DNA of 64,000 nt from Microplitis mediator (GCF_029852145.1 NC_079969.1:22746459-22810458); one strand, 5' to 3'; positions 13,411 through 26,332 are shown, numbered from the stretch's first letter. Numbers and translations are program-made. The notes: generated by a model from the sequence alone, not told the origin.

Positions 13411-13955
13411 CTTTTTTTTGTCCGACGATATCTTTGGAACGGATGAACCGATTTGAACGTACTTGGTGGCGATCGAAAGAGCTCACCAAAACTTAGTCTT
13501 GATTAGATTTTGAGGTAAATCGATCATGTAGTTTACAAGTTATACAAAGAATAAGAATTAAAAAATTTTTTTTTTTTGGTTTTTTCTAGAACTTGATAAA
13601 ACGCGTCGATTGCCGCCTTAGCCATCTCAATCGGATAATTCGTTCGAGAGTTATCGCGGGTAAAAGAAATGGTAAAAAAAGGTTTTTTGCGAATATCTTC
13701 GAAACAACTGAACCGAACAATTTCAAAATTTTATCAGCTCTAGAACTCAATAAAATACGCCGATTGCCACCTCAACCATCAAAATCGGTCAATTCGTTCC
13801 TGAGATATCGTGGGAGAAAGAAATGCTAATATCGGTTTTTTTCGAAAACAATGGCACACAAAAGTATTTTCGAGCTCGAAGAGCTCGAAAATGTACTCAC
13901 AACAATGTTTTCGAGCTCAAAGAGCTCGAAAACAGCGGGAAGTTTTGGGGCTGGC
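13197..13955. repeat. CTTCCCGCT/GAGCTC family, long copy with (TG)34
   Basis: Starts AACTTCACGCTAAGAAAATTG and ends AACAGCGGGAAGTTTTGGGG. It shares long blocks with 50906-51500 (TCCGACGATATCTTTGGAAC; CTATTCTGACTATTCCCGGA). A (TG)34 run lies at 13341-13408 where the other copy has only a few TG units. The histidine/threonine-rich frame across that run is an artefact. Confidence 0.75.
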
Positions 13956-14830
13956 CCGCAAGGTCAACCGATAGACAGATTTTTTTTTTAACGGCAACTG
14001 AAAATTTTTTCTATTTACTTTGAATATCAATAAAAAAAAAAAGATTAGGCGTATTTGAGTCCTTAAAAACAGTATTTCTTTAAGTACCTGTTTTGCCCCC
14101 CCCCCCCCCCCAACTCCCTATATGGGCATATATGACCAACTTTCAGAAATGGCGGTATATGATTGATTTCTTCACGGATAATGCTTAATAAATTTATTCT
14201 GCAAGCTTTGTAGTTAATTTAATTTTTTTAAATTTATCAGCTATAAAAATGTCAAAGTGTACATTTTTAAATTCAAATATTTAAATTGAGTATTTGTTTT
14301 CGATTTTACTGGTACATACAATGGCACAACACAACCACAGACTTTTGTGCTAATCTATCCTTTAGTTGGTGGATAAAACATTCCTAGCATTTTCCGGTCG
14401 AAGGGTGACGTTGGATAGAAAATAGATTGGTTTGTATATCACGTCGAGGGAGCGAAAACAAGAAGGGACAGTAATACAGAGTATAGGAGTTTGAATCCAG
14501 TTTGGTTAACGACGAATAGAATTCGAAAGGGTGAGCCCTGCTTCAATGCATCGACATTAACTGTTTTTTTTATATATTTCAATTAAATTTAATTCTTTCT
14601 TTGTTTTGTACTTGTTCAATAAATCAGTCAACTACTCATTCAATTAAATAAAATTTTTCTGATCGACTTTTTAGATTCTTAACCCTCGTAAAATCAATAG
14701 AATTATTATAAAATTCAAATTTGAACAAATTAGACACGTCATAAAAATTTTGTTGACATTGCGATAGCTATGCAGGTACTTTTGATACCACATATAAAAC
14801 AAAAGATATATTTATTAATGGAAGTATATA

Positions 14831-15447
14831 CACTGGTCACAAAAATTAAGGGATATAAAAAAAATTCCAAATTTTTTAGTGATTTCCAACATGCTGTAAC
14901 TCGGTGAAAAATACCTGTTTTTTAATCAACATTATCGCTTCCAAAAAATTATTTTTATCAAAAGTCACTAATTGTGTCTTATAGAGAATGTTTTGCAGTT
15001 TTCAAAACCCTACTTCTATTCTCTGTACGACCAATGCGTCCCGAGTTATTGATTGTCAAAGTCAAAATGGACTCTTTTGCTTTGATCAATGATAACTCGG
15101 TGTCAAATCGTCGTAGAGACTTTTTGAGGGCGGCAAATTAAAGGGCATAAAATATCCTAAAAAAGTCATAAGATCAGATTATCAAAAAAAATTTATTGAA
15201 GCCCATAGACTTCTTTGAAGACGAGCAAAAATTTGGAAAATTTTTTTTGCGTCGGTTTTCTTAGGATTTCTCCAGAACTGTGCATGATAAAAAAAATTGA
15301 AGTCCAGGTCCGAAAACTAGAAACTTGAAGCTACAATTTGCTTCTTTGAATTCTACTCTACGACAATTTTTTATCGAGTTACAGCATGTTGAAAATCACT
15401 AAAAAATTTGGAATTTTTTTTATATCCCCTAATTTTTGTGACCAATG
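14831..15447. mobile_element. Mariner/Tc1-like MITE, about 90-bp TIRs
   Basis: Ends CACTGGTCACAAAAATTAAG and, in reverse, CATTGGTCACAAAAATTAGG, with TA on both sides. The TIRs extend through ACATGCTGTAACTCG. 617 bp with no transposase frame, so it would depend on a transposase elsewhere. Confidence 0.85.
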
Positions 15448-16504
15448 TATATATTTTTGAAGCGTATTTATACGGTACTAGATGGTAAAATTTGGTTATG
15501 AAGCGTAATTCAGAAGTTATTTGAAGTTAAAGTAAAAGAAAAAATTTCAGGTGGGCCGTTATGCCCTCCCATATTTTTATATATATTTAGAGAGCAATGT
15601 AATTGGATCTTAAGCGCTTATTTTTCTAGATGTATTAAATTTTGAAAACAAGACAAAAAAAATTGATGAGTGCGATAATCGAATTTAAGTAAAAATAATT
15701 CGTCTCGATATTCTTGGCATCTTTTAATAAATTTACATGAAAACAACGGAAAAAACGAGACATAATTTTAATCTAAATTGTAATAATCGGATTGTCAGAC
15801 GTTTCGCATTGTCATTTTCGTTTCTAAATGCAAATCTTCTGTAATATTGAATTTAATTTTTTTTTCATATCTTAGTCAGATTTATTTTTATGTAAATATT
15901 CTCTGATAAAAATAACTTTTATTATTATAAACAATAAACTTTTAAATTTTAAATTAATAAAATTAAAAAAATTTTTTATCAACAATCTAATGCAGAAAAT
16001 GATTCAAAAATATGTTGAGAATAAATAATATACATTGAAAATATCAAATTTATTATTAGGCAATGTAAATCATAAACTTGTACATTGCACGTACGTTCCC
16101 CAGCGTCCATAGAGATTGTCAGGGCAATAATGCGTTTTTTCTCGGAAGAAAACGAGATTATGCAAAAGATAGAGAAGAGTAAAGTAAAAAAAATAAATAA
16201 GACGGATTCAACGAGGAACATGTTCAGTCCGGATTTTGTCGTTTAAAATGCATAGAGTTCATAACTTATTCGCGCAGTTGATTCGCTAGTATTGCTGTTG
16301 CTACTCGCTGAATCTTATGAGCATAACTCATGTATTCCTTCTGACTTTTTCTCTAACCACTTCCATATTATTTCAAGTCGCGCTGAATCGTATATTTTTT
16401 ATTCTTATATCCGCAGAGTTATAAATATTAGTAAACACTACAAAACAAAATGATGTTAATAAAATTCCACGGTAATTATTTTATTTTGGATTTTAAATTT
16501 AATA

Positions 16505-17310
16505 CATGGACAAAATATGAATCATATATCAAGCATATATAGATCATATTTGAAGCATATATGGAACATACAGAACATATATGGATCATATATGAAGCAT
16601 ATATGGATCATGTATGGACCATACATGAAACATATATAGATAATATATGGAGGAGATATAGATCATATATGAAGCATGTATGCATCATATATAACCGATA
16701 TATGGACAATATATGGATTATATATGAAATATATATGAAGCATATATGGATAATATACGGAGCACATATGGATCATATATAACCGATATATGGACAATAT
16801 ATGGAGCACATATGGATTATATATGAAACATATATGGATAATATACGGAGCACATATGGATCATATATGAAATATATATGGATAATATATGGAGCACATA
16901 TGGATTATATATGAAACATATATGGATAATATACGGAGCACATATGGATCATATATGAAATATATATGGATAATATATGGAGCGCATATGGATTATATAT
17001 AAAACATATATGGATAATATACGGAGCACAAATGGATCATATATGAAGCAGATGTAGATTATATATGAAGCATGTATGGATCATATATAAAAGATATATG
17101 GACAATATATGGATCATATATGAAAAATATATGGATAATATATGAAGCGCATATGGATCATATATGAAGTATGTAGAGATCATATATAAAACATATGTGC
17201 ACATATGGATTATATATGAAGCAGATATAGATTATAGATCGAGCGTATATGATCCACGTATGCTTGATATATGGCCAATTTTAATATATATTCCATATAT
17301 GAGCATATAT
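16505..17310. repeat. CATATATGGAT satellite with 44-bp unit and 88-bp higher-order period
   Basis: The word TAATATACGG recurs at 16751, 16839, 16927 and 17015, exactly 88 bp apart. Each 88-mer is two diverged 44-mers (…TACGGAGCAC… and …TATGGAGCAC…). Flanking parts are less regular CATATATG words. A 73-codon frame across it is only the repeat translated. The adjacent 15448-16504 and 17311-18241 have no call. Confidence 0.85.
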
Positions 17311-18241
17311 GATTCATTTCTGACGGATTTATTTATTTATTCCTTCAATTTATTTGATAACATAGTGTAACAAAATTTGTGAATAGTTGAAATAAAAATC
17401 GTTTTTTTTATTGATTTTTTACAATTGATTCTTTTTTGGTATTTAGAATTTTCATTTAACCAAGTCAGCCAAACGATAAAAAAACAAGGCACCAATTTCA
17501 ATTAAAAAGCAATCGCGAATGTTATTTAATCCTTTCGTCCGCTAGGGAGATTTTTTTTTTTATTGTCATTATGTCCTTTTTCCAATCAGAGAACATCAAT
17601 ATTTATATCAACGATCATTTACAACCACATGCTCATCGTGACCATTGCAAAATAGATGAGTTATCTAGTTGGTCATATGCATATAGTATTAACCACAAGA
17701 GACTCATGTCACGAGAGTTGATGTTAAGCGAATGAACATACAGACAAGATGTTACGAAAGATCGTAAACTTGGTGAATCTAAAGGGATCAGCCAAATAAC
17801 AAGAATAATAGCTAGTACAGGTGCACTGTTTTATGTTGCTTGAATGCATTTCATCTGTAATAAAACACCCGGAGCGAGATTGTTAAATGAATAACTAGTC
17901 TACACTACAACTAAATAATACTCGTTTCAACAACTTAACTACATCTAAAAAGTGAAAAGTAAACTTTTATTATAGTACCTAGGATCCAATAGTTGATTTT
18001 TTCAACACGTGTTTTGTTAAAATAACCTTCAAAATTTATCAACACTCTAAAGTAGTTCGTAACTATAAACTATAACTTCTATTATTGGCTGTTGAAGTTC
18101 CGTTTATTGTCAAATAATGCTTGTCTGAATAAGTTCTTCGACTTATTTTTAGCTCTTCATTCAATCGTTATTTTATTTTCAAGTAATGAAAAAAAAAAAA
18201 AGATTTTCTTTATTGTTTCGTTACTAGTAATAACAGAGTCA

Positions 18242-18705
18242 TGTGGGGTAAGTGTACGCAGTGAGTAAAAGTATGCAAACCTACCTCATGAAAAAAATTT
18301 ATAAAAAAAATATAGAAAAAATATAATTTTCATATAAAAAAATACATAAAAAATATATAAATATATATAAAATATGTATAAAAAATATATTTTAAATAGC
18401 TAACTTTTGACCGATTTTCGTAAATATTTTAAATATATTAAAAATATATCTTAGAACATATAAAAAATTCATGTATAAAAAAATTTAAAAAATACATTAA
18501 CAATATATTTCAAATATATAAAAAATATATTTTCATTTTAACTAACCAACCTAGGAAAAAAATATGTAAAATTTAGATAAAAAATATATTTTATATAAAT
18601 TTATGTATTTTTTTTATATGAAACATATATTTTTTTTATAAATTTTTTTCATGGGGGCATGCATTTCAATTCGAAATGAACAGGTTTGCGCACACTTGCC
18701 CCACA
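18242..18705. mobile_element. TGTGGGG TIR element filled with AAAAATATAT words
   Basis: Left end TGTGGGGTAAGTGTACGCA; right end in reverse TGTGGGGCAAGTGTGCGCA. A second inner match (TCATGAAAAAAATTTATAAA and its inverse) follows. The interior is many AAAAATATATTT units. 18706-19973 shows no supported feature. Confidence 0.7.
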
Positions 18706-19973
18706 TTACTATTATTTTTACATCCCCTATGAGTGGATTGATATTTTGTTGAAATTAAAAAAAATCTAATCAGACTAAATAATCACAGTATCGTGAAAAA
18801 TATCTTTGCAATGGATTCAAATGTAAATATTTTCAAATATTTACTAAAAATTTTCCTAACAAGTTTGCGATTCAAATAATAAAAAAAAAAATTCCATTAT
18901 TTCTCTCTTTATACACAAGTTATAATTTAATTTTAAAAATTTTCTTTCCCTATACTTCGTACTAAGATAATAAACATATTTTTTATAGTTCGTATTTTAT
19001 TTAAATGTAATTAGTGCCTAAAACTCGTCAAGGACTAAGTCTGTAGATTGTACCGCTCACTATTAGGAACGTGAGTACGTAGCGGGTTTAGTGAGTCTAA
19101 GACTCAAGTCTCCTCGCCTCGGAGAATGATTTAATAATGTACGCAGCATTAATCGGCCCAAGAAATGTAAGTAGGGATAATCCTTTTAACCAGTTGTCTG
19201 GCAACCCCTTTAACCCTAGAACACCAGTGACAACTAATTCCCGGTAGATATTGCCTAGTATAGTATAGTTGAAGTGTATGTGCGTATACACTATAACACC
19301 TTCTATTCTCTTTACTTTACCCATTAGTTTTTTTTTTTTTTTTTTTAAGTATTTCCTCGATATTTGCTGAGCAATACGTGAGATCTGACTCATGTTCCTG
19401 GGAAAATTATTATCACGTTTCCGTGTTTGAGAAGTAAAATTGAAAATGATATTATCACTTTTTTTGTTTTGGAAGTTTACGATAATTACACCTTTCTCAT
19501 ACAGGCCTCTTATCGATAATTGGTTTATTTTTTATAAATGTATATCAGAATTACCGTTGAATCTCACTATCGATGACATTGATTTAAATAAGCTCTGATT
19601 TAAATAATAAAAAATCTATTATGTCATGGCTATTCAAAAGCTTAATTACTCTCATGTTGTTCAATGCGACGGTTTTTATTGACATTATTCACTAAAATTA
19701 ATGATCATTGTGGTTGTCTGGAATATTAAAAATCATAAGCCGGGTAGCTTATGTTTTCAATGAAGCTTGAAGCTGTTATTCGCTTGGGATCTTTGACAAA
19801 AAAAACTGGACTTCTCTTTCATAGAAGCCTAATATATGAAAGTAATCGAAGCCTTAAAAGAAGCTGTGGATCGGTCAGACTTTACGAATAAAATTGCCTG
19901 GTAAAATTCGGGAGTTTGATTATTTTTATGATAATTTTACTTTTAATAGTAGAACTATTGTCTATACGCACTG

Positions 19974-20485
19974 CACTCTAAAACCAAGTGTTACAAGTGT
20001 ATTATTGTAACGTATATTAAATGTGTTCTATGTTTAAGGCCATAAGCGAAACTATAGTTTTTTGTAGTCATTTAAAACAGGTTTCACGGTGTATTAAATA
20101 TCTAAAGATTGCTTATGGCGTTTCAATGTTATTTGGTAAGTGTGTTACAGTCGACTCTGTCTAAAGGTTCTCTGCCTAAAGGTTCCCGCTGTCTATAGGT
20201 TCCAGGATACATTGCTTAAAGGTTCCTGGATATCCCCCCGCCCGCTTTCTCGAGTGACGAATCACAATTCAGTTTTCGAGCGCTAACTTTAAATGCACGT
20301 TTTTTGAGGTTATGTTTACTGCGCAATGTGTTCGTTTTAGCGTGCGCCTCGGCGCTCGAGGGGAATATATTGTAGGGGAAGTGCTGATGGTGGGGAGGGA
20401 ACCTTTAGGCAATGGTCCTGTCCCGACGTGGAACCTTTAGACAGAGTCGACTGTATTTTTGACTACCCACTTGGTTTTAGAGTGT
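19974..20485. mobile_element. CACTCTAAAACCAAGTG TIR element
   Basis: Exact 17-bp ends CACTCTAAAACCAAGTG and reverse complement. Inside, GCTTATGGCGTTTCAATG (about 20111) reappears inverted at 35625-35645. A younger element (20148-20453) is inserted in it; without that the host is about 200 bp. Confidence 0.8.
20148..20453. mobile_element. Pogo/Tigger-like MITE, CAGTCGACTC ends
   Basis: TA-flanked 306-bp insert with about 22-bp TIRs starting CAGTCGACTCTGTCTAAAGG. The CAGTCGACTC start and TA target resemble pogo/Tigger-type elements. The word CTAAAGGTTC is iterated just inside the left end. No ORF. Confidence 0.75.
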
Positions 20486-20744
20486 GATAGTTTATGTCGT
20501 AGTCAGAGACAGGTTTTATAATAAATGGCTAATTTTTCTATACTCAGATATTAAAAGTAAATTATTGTTTTTAATTTTGTGAAGAAGTTTTCCATGATTT
20601 TAAATTATATTGAGTACTTATACGCAGAGAATTTTAGAGTAAAAGTTACCCATAAAGTTTGGTATTGTAAGGACATCTAGCCAGTAACTAAATTTTTACT
20701 ATGTTGTTAGTAGATATTGTACTTCATTTACATGCTGTCGAGTA

Positions 20745-20839
20745 CACGGAAAAAAATTTACTGTTGCTGCAACAGGAGGCAGCCATGTTTCTGCAACATG
20801 AATGCCTCCTATTGCAGCAACAGTAAATTTTTTTCCGTG
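20745..20839. mobile_element. 95-bp CACGGAAAAAA hairpin element, copy 1
   Basis: A nearly complete fold-back: CACGGAAAAAAATTTACTGT ... ACAGTAAATTTTTTTCCGTG, with TA on both sides. The loop side holds CTGCAACA/TTGCAGCAAC words. Same family as 28804-28874. 20840-22172 has no other call. Confidence 0.8.
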
Positions 20840-22172
20840 TAGTATATTTTACAATGTGCATGGGAAAAATTTAGATAGTTCCCACATGTCCTCACAGTAT
20901 CAAATTTTTTGGGTAATTTTTACTAAAAATTTTTCTGCGTATAGTATTTTTTCTATTTTATTTTTTTTTGTTTTTGTAAGGAAGAATCATTTTTTACTTG
21001 TAAAAAGTTATAAACATGTACTTGGCGCGATTTTATCCAGAGAATCTGTTTTTGATTGGAGTTTTTCTATACGGATATTAAAAACCTATAAGTCAACACG
21101 GAATAATTTGCATGTAAAAATGTAAAAAAATCTATATTTTATAGAAATTTTTCCTTTATTATAAAAGAATTTTCCCTAGGTTGTCATAAAAATTTTTATA
21201 TATTAATTGTTATTAAATTCTTCGAGTACACTCATAATAAATAATTTAGATGTCAATTTTACAGAGATGCTTAACCAAGTGCGGAAACGTATGGAGTGAT
21301 AGTAATTAAATTTTTAAATACTGTGACACCAGAAAGATGATCTTTGCGTATGAAGCCGGTAATCTATAGCGATCTAGCATTATTTAAGAAAACACCAGTG
21401 CTGTGAAATAGCTCGCTTTTATAATGCACCTGGTACAGAATATACGGAGTTTACGAGCTCATAAACCGAAATGAACCTTAATATAAGAATGTTATAGTAG
21501 AGGATTTCATAAATTTAAGGGTAGTTCTAAGCGTTGAAATCCTCGACGTATCGTGTTGCTCCGTGTGCGATTGCAAATCCATAGTAAAATTTGGTATCAT
21601 AAAATTTTGGATGTTGTCATAAAATTGTTATAATTTGATATCCTACAGATATTTTTATTTCGTAAACTAAAATCTAATATAAATTTTGAGATTTAAAAAA
21701 TTCTCCTGTACATCTCTTATGAAAACTTCCTTCGGCGGAACCCTGGCGATTTTTTTTTCTCACTAAATTATTTACGGCCACGTAAGTGAAAATTAGTCTT
21801 TTTAGATCGAAGGTTTCATATAAAAGAAATGAATGATCGAATACTTTTTATTAAATTATTTGTACGCTAAACGATTTCAAACTTCGTAAAGTAGAGACTA
21901 TAAGCTATTACTTTTTATTGAGCTACGATACGACCATTTGATACCAACTTACAACTTCAAAAGATCCTAAATTTTTTTTCGATAATCAAAGCATGATATC
22001 ATTTTAAATTTGTCCCTTTCTCGCTCTATTTATCTCCTCCTGAATATTTTGTAACGAGTAAATTGAAACTGATGATAGACTGAAGACCAATAAAAGATCA
22101 ATCATTTGAAAATATCCACAGTTGGCATATCAAATGCTGTGTCCATATTTTCTGCAGCACGGAATTAAATAT

Positions 22173-22375
22173 GAGTGTGAATGTAGCAGACATCAGACAA
22201 ATTTAAAATTATTAATTAATAGAGTAAATAATTAATAAAATTAAATTAAAAAAAAATGCGCATTTAAAAAATTTTGAAATTAATAAGTGCATATTTTATA
22301 AATATTTTTTTAAAAATTATTTACTCTACTTATCTATAATTTTAAATTTGTCCGATGTCTGCTATATTCACACTC
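22173..22375. mobile_element. 203-bp GAGTGTGAATGTAGC MITE, copy 1
   Basis: Inverted ends GAGTGTGAATGTAGCAGACA and GATGTCTGCTATATTCACAC enclose A+T-rich sequence. A second copy lies at 24956-25165. An 8-bp tandem (AAATTTAC) follows at about 22438-22472. Confidence 0.75.
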
Positions 22376-23298
22376 GTAATTAAACACTTTGAATCAAAAG
22401 CAACTCGTTGATTTTCATAGAACTTAAAAAAAAATTGTACAAATTTACAAATTTACAAATTTACAAATTTTTATAAATTTGAACTCGAAATTTTAAAATG
22501 AGATAAAAACTCATCAAGAAATATTATTGTATCGAAAATATGAGTCATTGTGTGAAAAAATTAGCGAAGACACACTAAATTTTCACCACAAGTACATATA
22601 ATGTTTGCTTTTCCCATATTTTTTTTTTTTTTATATAATTCGACCCTCGTGATTTTTAAGAACGCGTTGATTCTCTTCAGTGGGTTTATCAACGCAAATT
22701 CTTGAAATTTTTATGACTTGGAATTTTTAATCTAATTCGTCGTTTCCAAAAATTTTCAATAATCACAATAGAGATTAAAAAAAAATTCTAGAAAACAATT
22801 GACCCTGGGTACCCTAGACCAACCCCAGAACTTCCTACTGTTTATAGTTCATTATTAAATTGCCTGTAATTTTCATTTCATTAACTTACACATCATTTTT
22901 CCATTCATATTCAGCAAGTGCTGACAAGATCATGAAGGCTAAGTTATTATTTTTAAAAATTCAGTCCTATTGTTGCACTCTTTTAAATTAATAGTATACT
23001 CAAAAATTCCTCCTTCTGTTATTTCCAAGTTCTATTGAACTAATGGATGAATCCAAATACTTTGGTAAACTTTTTAATAAAACATTTATCATCGAATTGA
23101 TATTTAGAGACTCAATGTTTGCCAATGGAGTTAGTACCTGTAATTTAATGTAAGTTATTATTAATTTAAAAAATTATAATCACTTTATGATTGTAAAAAT
23201 TCAGAGTAAAAAGAATTTTGACATGTATATAATTACAAAGACAATTTTGTAAAAGAGAATATTTGAGAGAAAACAATCGATATATAATTTGGAAATTG

Positions 23299-23456
23299 AA
23301 AGCCCTTTCAAACGAGTACTGACACGACATATTTGTTATCAATAATTCAAAATATATACATACGATAAATCATTTTTATCAATTAAAAATTTATGTACAT
23401 TTTTTGAATTATTAAAAATAAGTCAATCGTGTTGGTACTCGTTTGAGAGGGCTTTT
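23299..23456. mobile_element. AAAGCCCTTTCAAACGAG TIR element
   Basis: Ends AAGCCCTTTCAAACGAGTAC and GTACTCGTTTGAGAGGGCTT. A diverged one-ended relative (CTCTCAAACGAGCACTAAGA) lies at 23573-23605. Confidence 0.65.
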
Positions 23457-23939
23457 ATTTACCTATACAACTATTTGACCGGAAGTTATTACTTTTAAAA
23501 TTTTTGAATAGTTATCAAGTATTAATTAATTAAATTATTATTGTAGATTTTTTTTAACAGAAAATTTTTAGTTCTCTCAAACGAGCACTAAGATGTCATC
23601 CTACTTTTTATTGATATTTATAATAAACATATATTTTTATTTATATGAAATAAAATATATGTATATCTTTCAAAATATTCATTATGATGGAAAGTTTTTG
23701 AGGGTTATAAGTGATTATAATATTTAATTACTTACATTAAATTAAAAAATTCTTTACTTCACATCCATCAATTATTTTGTCAATTGTGAGAAATTCAATA
23801 AATAATTGTCGAAAATTAAATGATATAATTTTCCACTCATTATTGATACCAATGCTTGGAATCAAATATTTTTAATTAAATCTCTGATTCATATTTATAA
23901 GTAAAATAACTTTACGTAAATGATAATAAATAATAAATG

Positions 23940-24780
23940 TCAAGTTGTTTACAATCTCGCCATTTTGAATAGAGCGCCCTCTTTTCGAACAAGCGGGAGA
24001 ATTCAAAATTTAGTTGTTTAAATAAATTAAATAATTAATTTGTTATTTATTAAAATAATAAAATTGTTGTAAAAAAGTCATAAATTACTCAATAAAATTT
24101 TATGTTCAATAAATTCAAATGAAAAAAAAATTTGATTGAAAAAATTTTTTGAATTTACTCACTCTTCCCGCCATTTGCATTCTCTGCTGCAAGTACTCGT
24201 ACAACACCGACGCACAAATTGATAAATTAAACACACAAACACTCATTAAATATATTAAATTAATACAACTTATTAATCACAACACTCAAACAAGCACTTG
24301 AGAATATTATTTTCTATAAAACACACACGTCTAAATATTTTTTTTTATATTTAAATTCTGACAATCGACATGGCGTCATTTAACACGAAAGCTAAGCCGG
24401 CACTGAATTTAATTTTTTTACGAACTTACATTCACTGACACTCGCAATTTAATATCACAAATGATTTTTTATTTAATCAATAATAATTTAAAAGTAACAT
24501 CACATTAATAACCGAGTTGAACAATAGATAAATTAATTATTTAAATGAACTGAAGTGATCACGACAATAGGGCTTCGGTTAAGCGGGAGACTGACTGGCC
24601 CACAATGCAGTGCAGGATGTGGGGGAAGGGAAGCTTCGAGCGCGTGCGCACTCCACTTTCGTCGCTACTGCGCAGGTCCTTCCAAGCGTCGCTACATCTG
24701 CGCAAGTGCGTCCATCATTAAATCGCTGGCGTCACAGTGCTCGGGCCTCGGCTTACTCGTAATTAAATAAATAAATTCAG
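23940..24780. promoter_or_regulatory. CpG-rich promoter-like island
   Basis: A sharp break from the surrounding A+T. 24580-24750 is GC-rich with several GCGC/TGCGCA words (GCGCGTGCGCAC, CTGCGCAGG, CTGCGCAAGTGCG) like NRF-1 sites. 23955-24375 has repeated GCCAT (YY1/Pho-type) motifs. A 71-codon frame on the plus strand starts without ATG and is not credible as a protein. It may serve a gene whose body lies elsewhere. Confidence 0.4.
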
Positions 24781-24955
24781 TGTTTTTTTGTTTAAATAAA
24801 TAAAAACTTTTGTCTTTAAATATTCGCCATCGTTCAACAAACATTTCGTGACAATAATTTGATCGGTACTTAACATAAAACGAGTAAAGAAAGTTATTTA
24901 AGTAAATCGTATCTTCTTTGCCATTGTCGGACTACCAGTGCTCGGTGTCGTACTA

Positions 24956-25165
24956 GTGTGAATGTAGCTGACAGTTGGCAATTTTTCAAATTTTGAATTA
25001 GATAAATAAAATGTAAGTAACATAAAAATTATTAATGCGTATTTAGATTATTAAAAAATCAGTACGTACATTTTCTTCAATTTCATCATTTCAGTTAATT
25101 AATTAATTAATTTATTTATTTATTTGAAATTTATAAATTGTCTCATATCTGCTGCATTCTCACTC
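24956..25165. mobile_element. GAGTGTGAATGTAGC MITE, copy 2
   Basis: AGTGTGAATGTAGCTGACAG at the left and GCTGCATTCTCACTC at the right. A splice-donor-like AAAATGTAAGT at about 25009 lies inside it and is discounted for that reason. Confidence 0.6.
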
Positions 25166-25176
25166 ATTGTTGTCGC

Positions 25177-25375
25177 ATGATACTGAAGTTAGCCGGCGTT
25201 TAATAATTTTTTTTTTTTTTTAAACGATAAATTTAAAGAAAAAAATATTTTTTAAAAATAGCACTTGTAGTTTTTTAAATTTTCTACAAGTGCAAATTTA
25301 AAAATTTTTTTTTTCAATTAAATTGTTGAAAAAAAAAATTCGAAAACTTTTAATTGTCTGCTTACTTTAGAATCA
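25177..25375. mobile_element. 205-bp CTGAAGTTAGC MITE, copy 1
   Basis: Starts ATGATACTGAAGTTAGCCGG and ends ACTTTAGAATCAT, with AAGTGCAAAT core words. It lies 11 bp from the previous MITE. Confidence 0.65.
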
Positions 25376-25729
25376 TGTTGTCGTTCGTTTTCGTGATTGA
25401 AAATACGGACAATTAAGTTTTATCAATTATTATTCATGTTACAAAGTGTTTAAAAAATCAGTGAGTGTGTTGTGAATAAGTGTAATTTTTTTTTGTTCAG
25501 TGATAAGTGTATAAATATGTTTTTTTTTTTACATTTTGTTGTGCCATTATCTTGAAAAAATTTATTAAAGTAATTTTTTAAAAGTTTAATTGTAAAATCG
25601 TGTTTCATAAGTGCGTAGTGTTTTTATACTTAAAATCAGTTTTCAGTTTGTGTCAATGATTTGAATCAGTGTCTTTTCTTGTGAATTATTCAATTGCTTA
25701 AATTCAGTTTTCGACTTCAGCGCCACCGG

Positions 25730-25751
25730 ATGAATCATCGAGCCGCAAAAT
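25730..25751 (+). CDS. Possible first coding exon, plus strand
   Basis: ATG in the context CACCGGATGA opens a seven-codon stretch (MNHRAAK) that runs into the consensus donor GTAAGT at 25752. It lies about 1 kb downstream of the CpG-rich island. No continuing exon was recognised, so this is only a candidate 5' exon of a gene with a long first intron. Confidence 0.2.
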
Positions 25752-26127
25752 GTAAGTTTTTATATTTTTGGTTGGCATAATTATTTATTGATATCTTATA
25801 TACTAGAAAAATAACTTGTTACTTAAAATTAGTGGTTTAATTTATGACTTACAATTCGTTTTTTTTTTCTTTAATTAAAAAAAAATCCATGCGTTTGTTT
25901 GAACAAAAATCGAAGATAAAAATAAGTATTCTTTTTTTTTGGCAAAATCTTGTTTCTACGGGTTTAATTATTAAAAAAAAATAGAAAAACAATCTAAAAA
26001 ACAGTTGAGCTCGTGGACTGAACAAATAATCTCCCGCTCTTTCTGATGTCAGAGAGCTCAAAAAAATATTATTTGTAAATTTTTGAAAAGATAAATTTCA
26101 ATTTTCACAGTGACAAGGTAAAAAAAA

Positions 26128-26332
26128 ATGATCCTGAAGTTACCAGACAATTAAAAATTTTTGAATTTTTTTTTAACAATTTAATTTAAAAAAAAAATAA
26201 ATAAATCAAAATATGCACATGTAGAAAATTAAAAAAACTACAAGTGCAATTTTTCAAAATATTTTTTTTTTATAATCTGTCGTTTTTAAAAAAATCCAAA
26301 AATTATTAGACGTCAGCTGACTTCAGTATCAT
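26128..26332. mobile_element. 205-bp CTGAAGTTAGC MITE, copy 2
   Basis: ATGATCCTGAAGTTACCAGA at the left, GTCAGCTGACTTCAGTATCAT at the right. The core is TGCACATGTAGAAAATTAAA. Confidence 0.75.

Larger units (their letters stand above)
12585..14118. mobile_element. 1.5 kb GGGACGGGGGCAAAATGGG TIR element with inserts
   Basis: TA flanks both ends. The left end is GGGACGGGGGCAAAATGGG and the right end, read in reverse, is GGGAGTTG, a run of 16 G and CAAAACAGG. It carries a palindrome (12832-13085) and a copy of the CTTCCCGCT/GAGCTC family (13197-13955), both apparently later insertions. No transposase frame is present. Confidence 0.6.

Noticed and set aside
13280..13489. Histidine/threonine-rich open frame
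   Set aside because: It is the translation of the (TG)34 microsatellite inside a repeat copy.
16561..16782. 73-codon open frame rich in WIIYE-like words
   Set aside because: Pure translation of the CATATATGGAT satellite.
19097..19393. 98-codon minus-strand frame with an ATG start
   Set aside because: Runs through a poly-lysine A-tract, matches no known family and has no promoter or splice context that I can defend.
25009..25015. Splice-donor-like ATGTAAGT
   Set aside because: Lies inside the GAGTGTGAATGTAGC MITE, so it is probably fortuitous.
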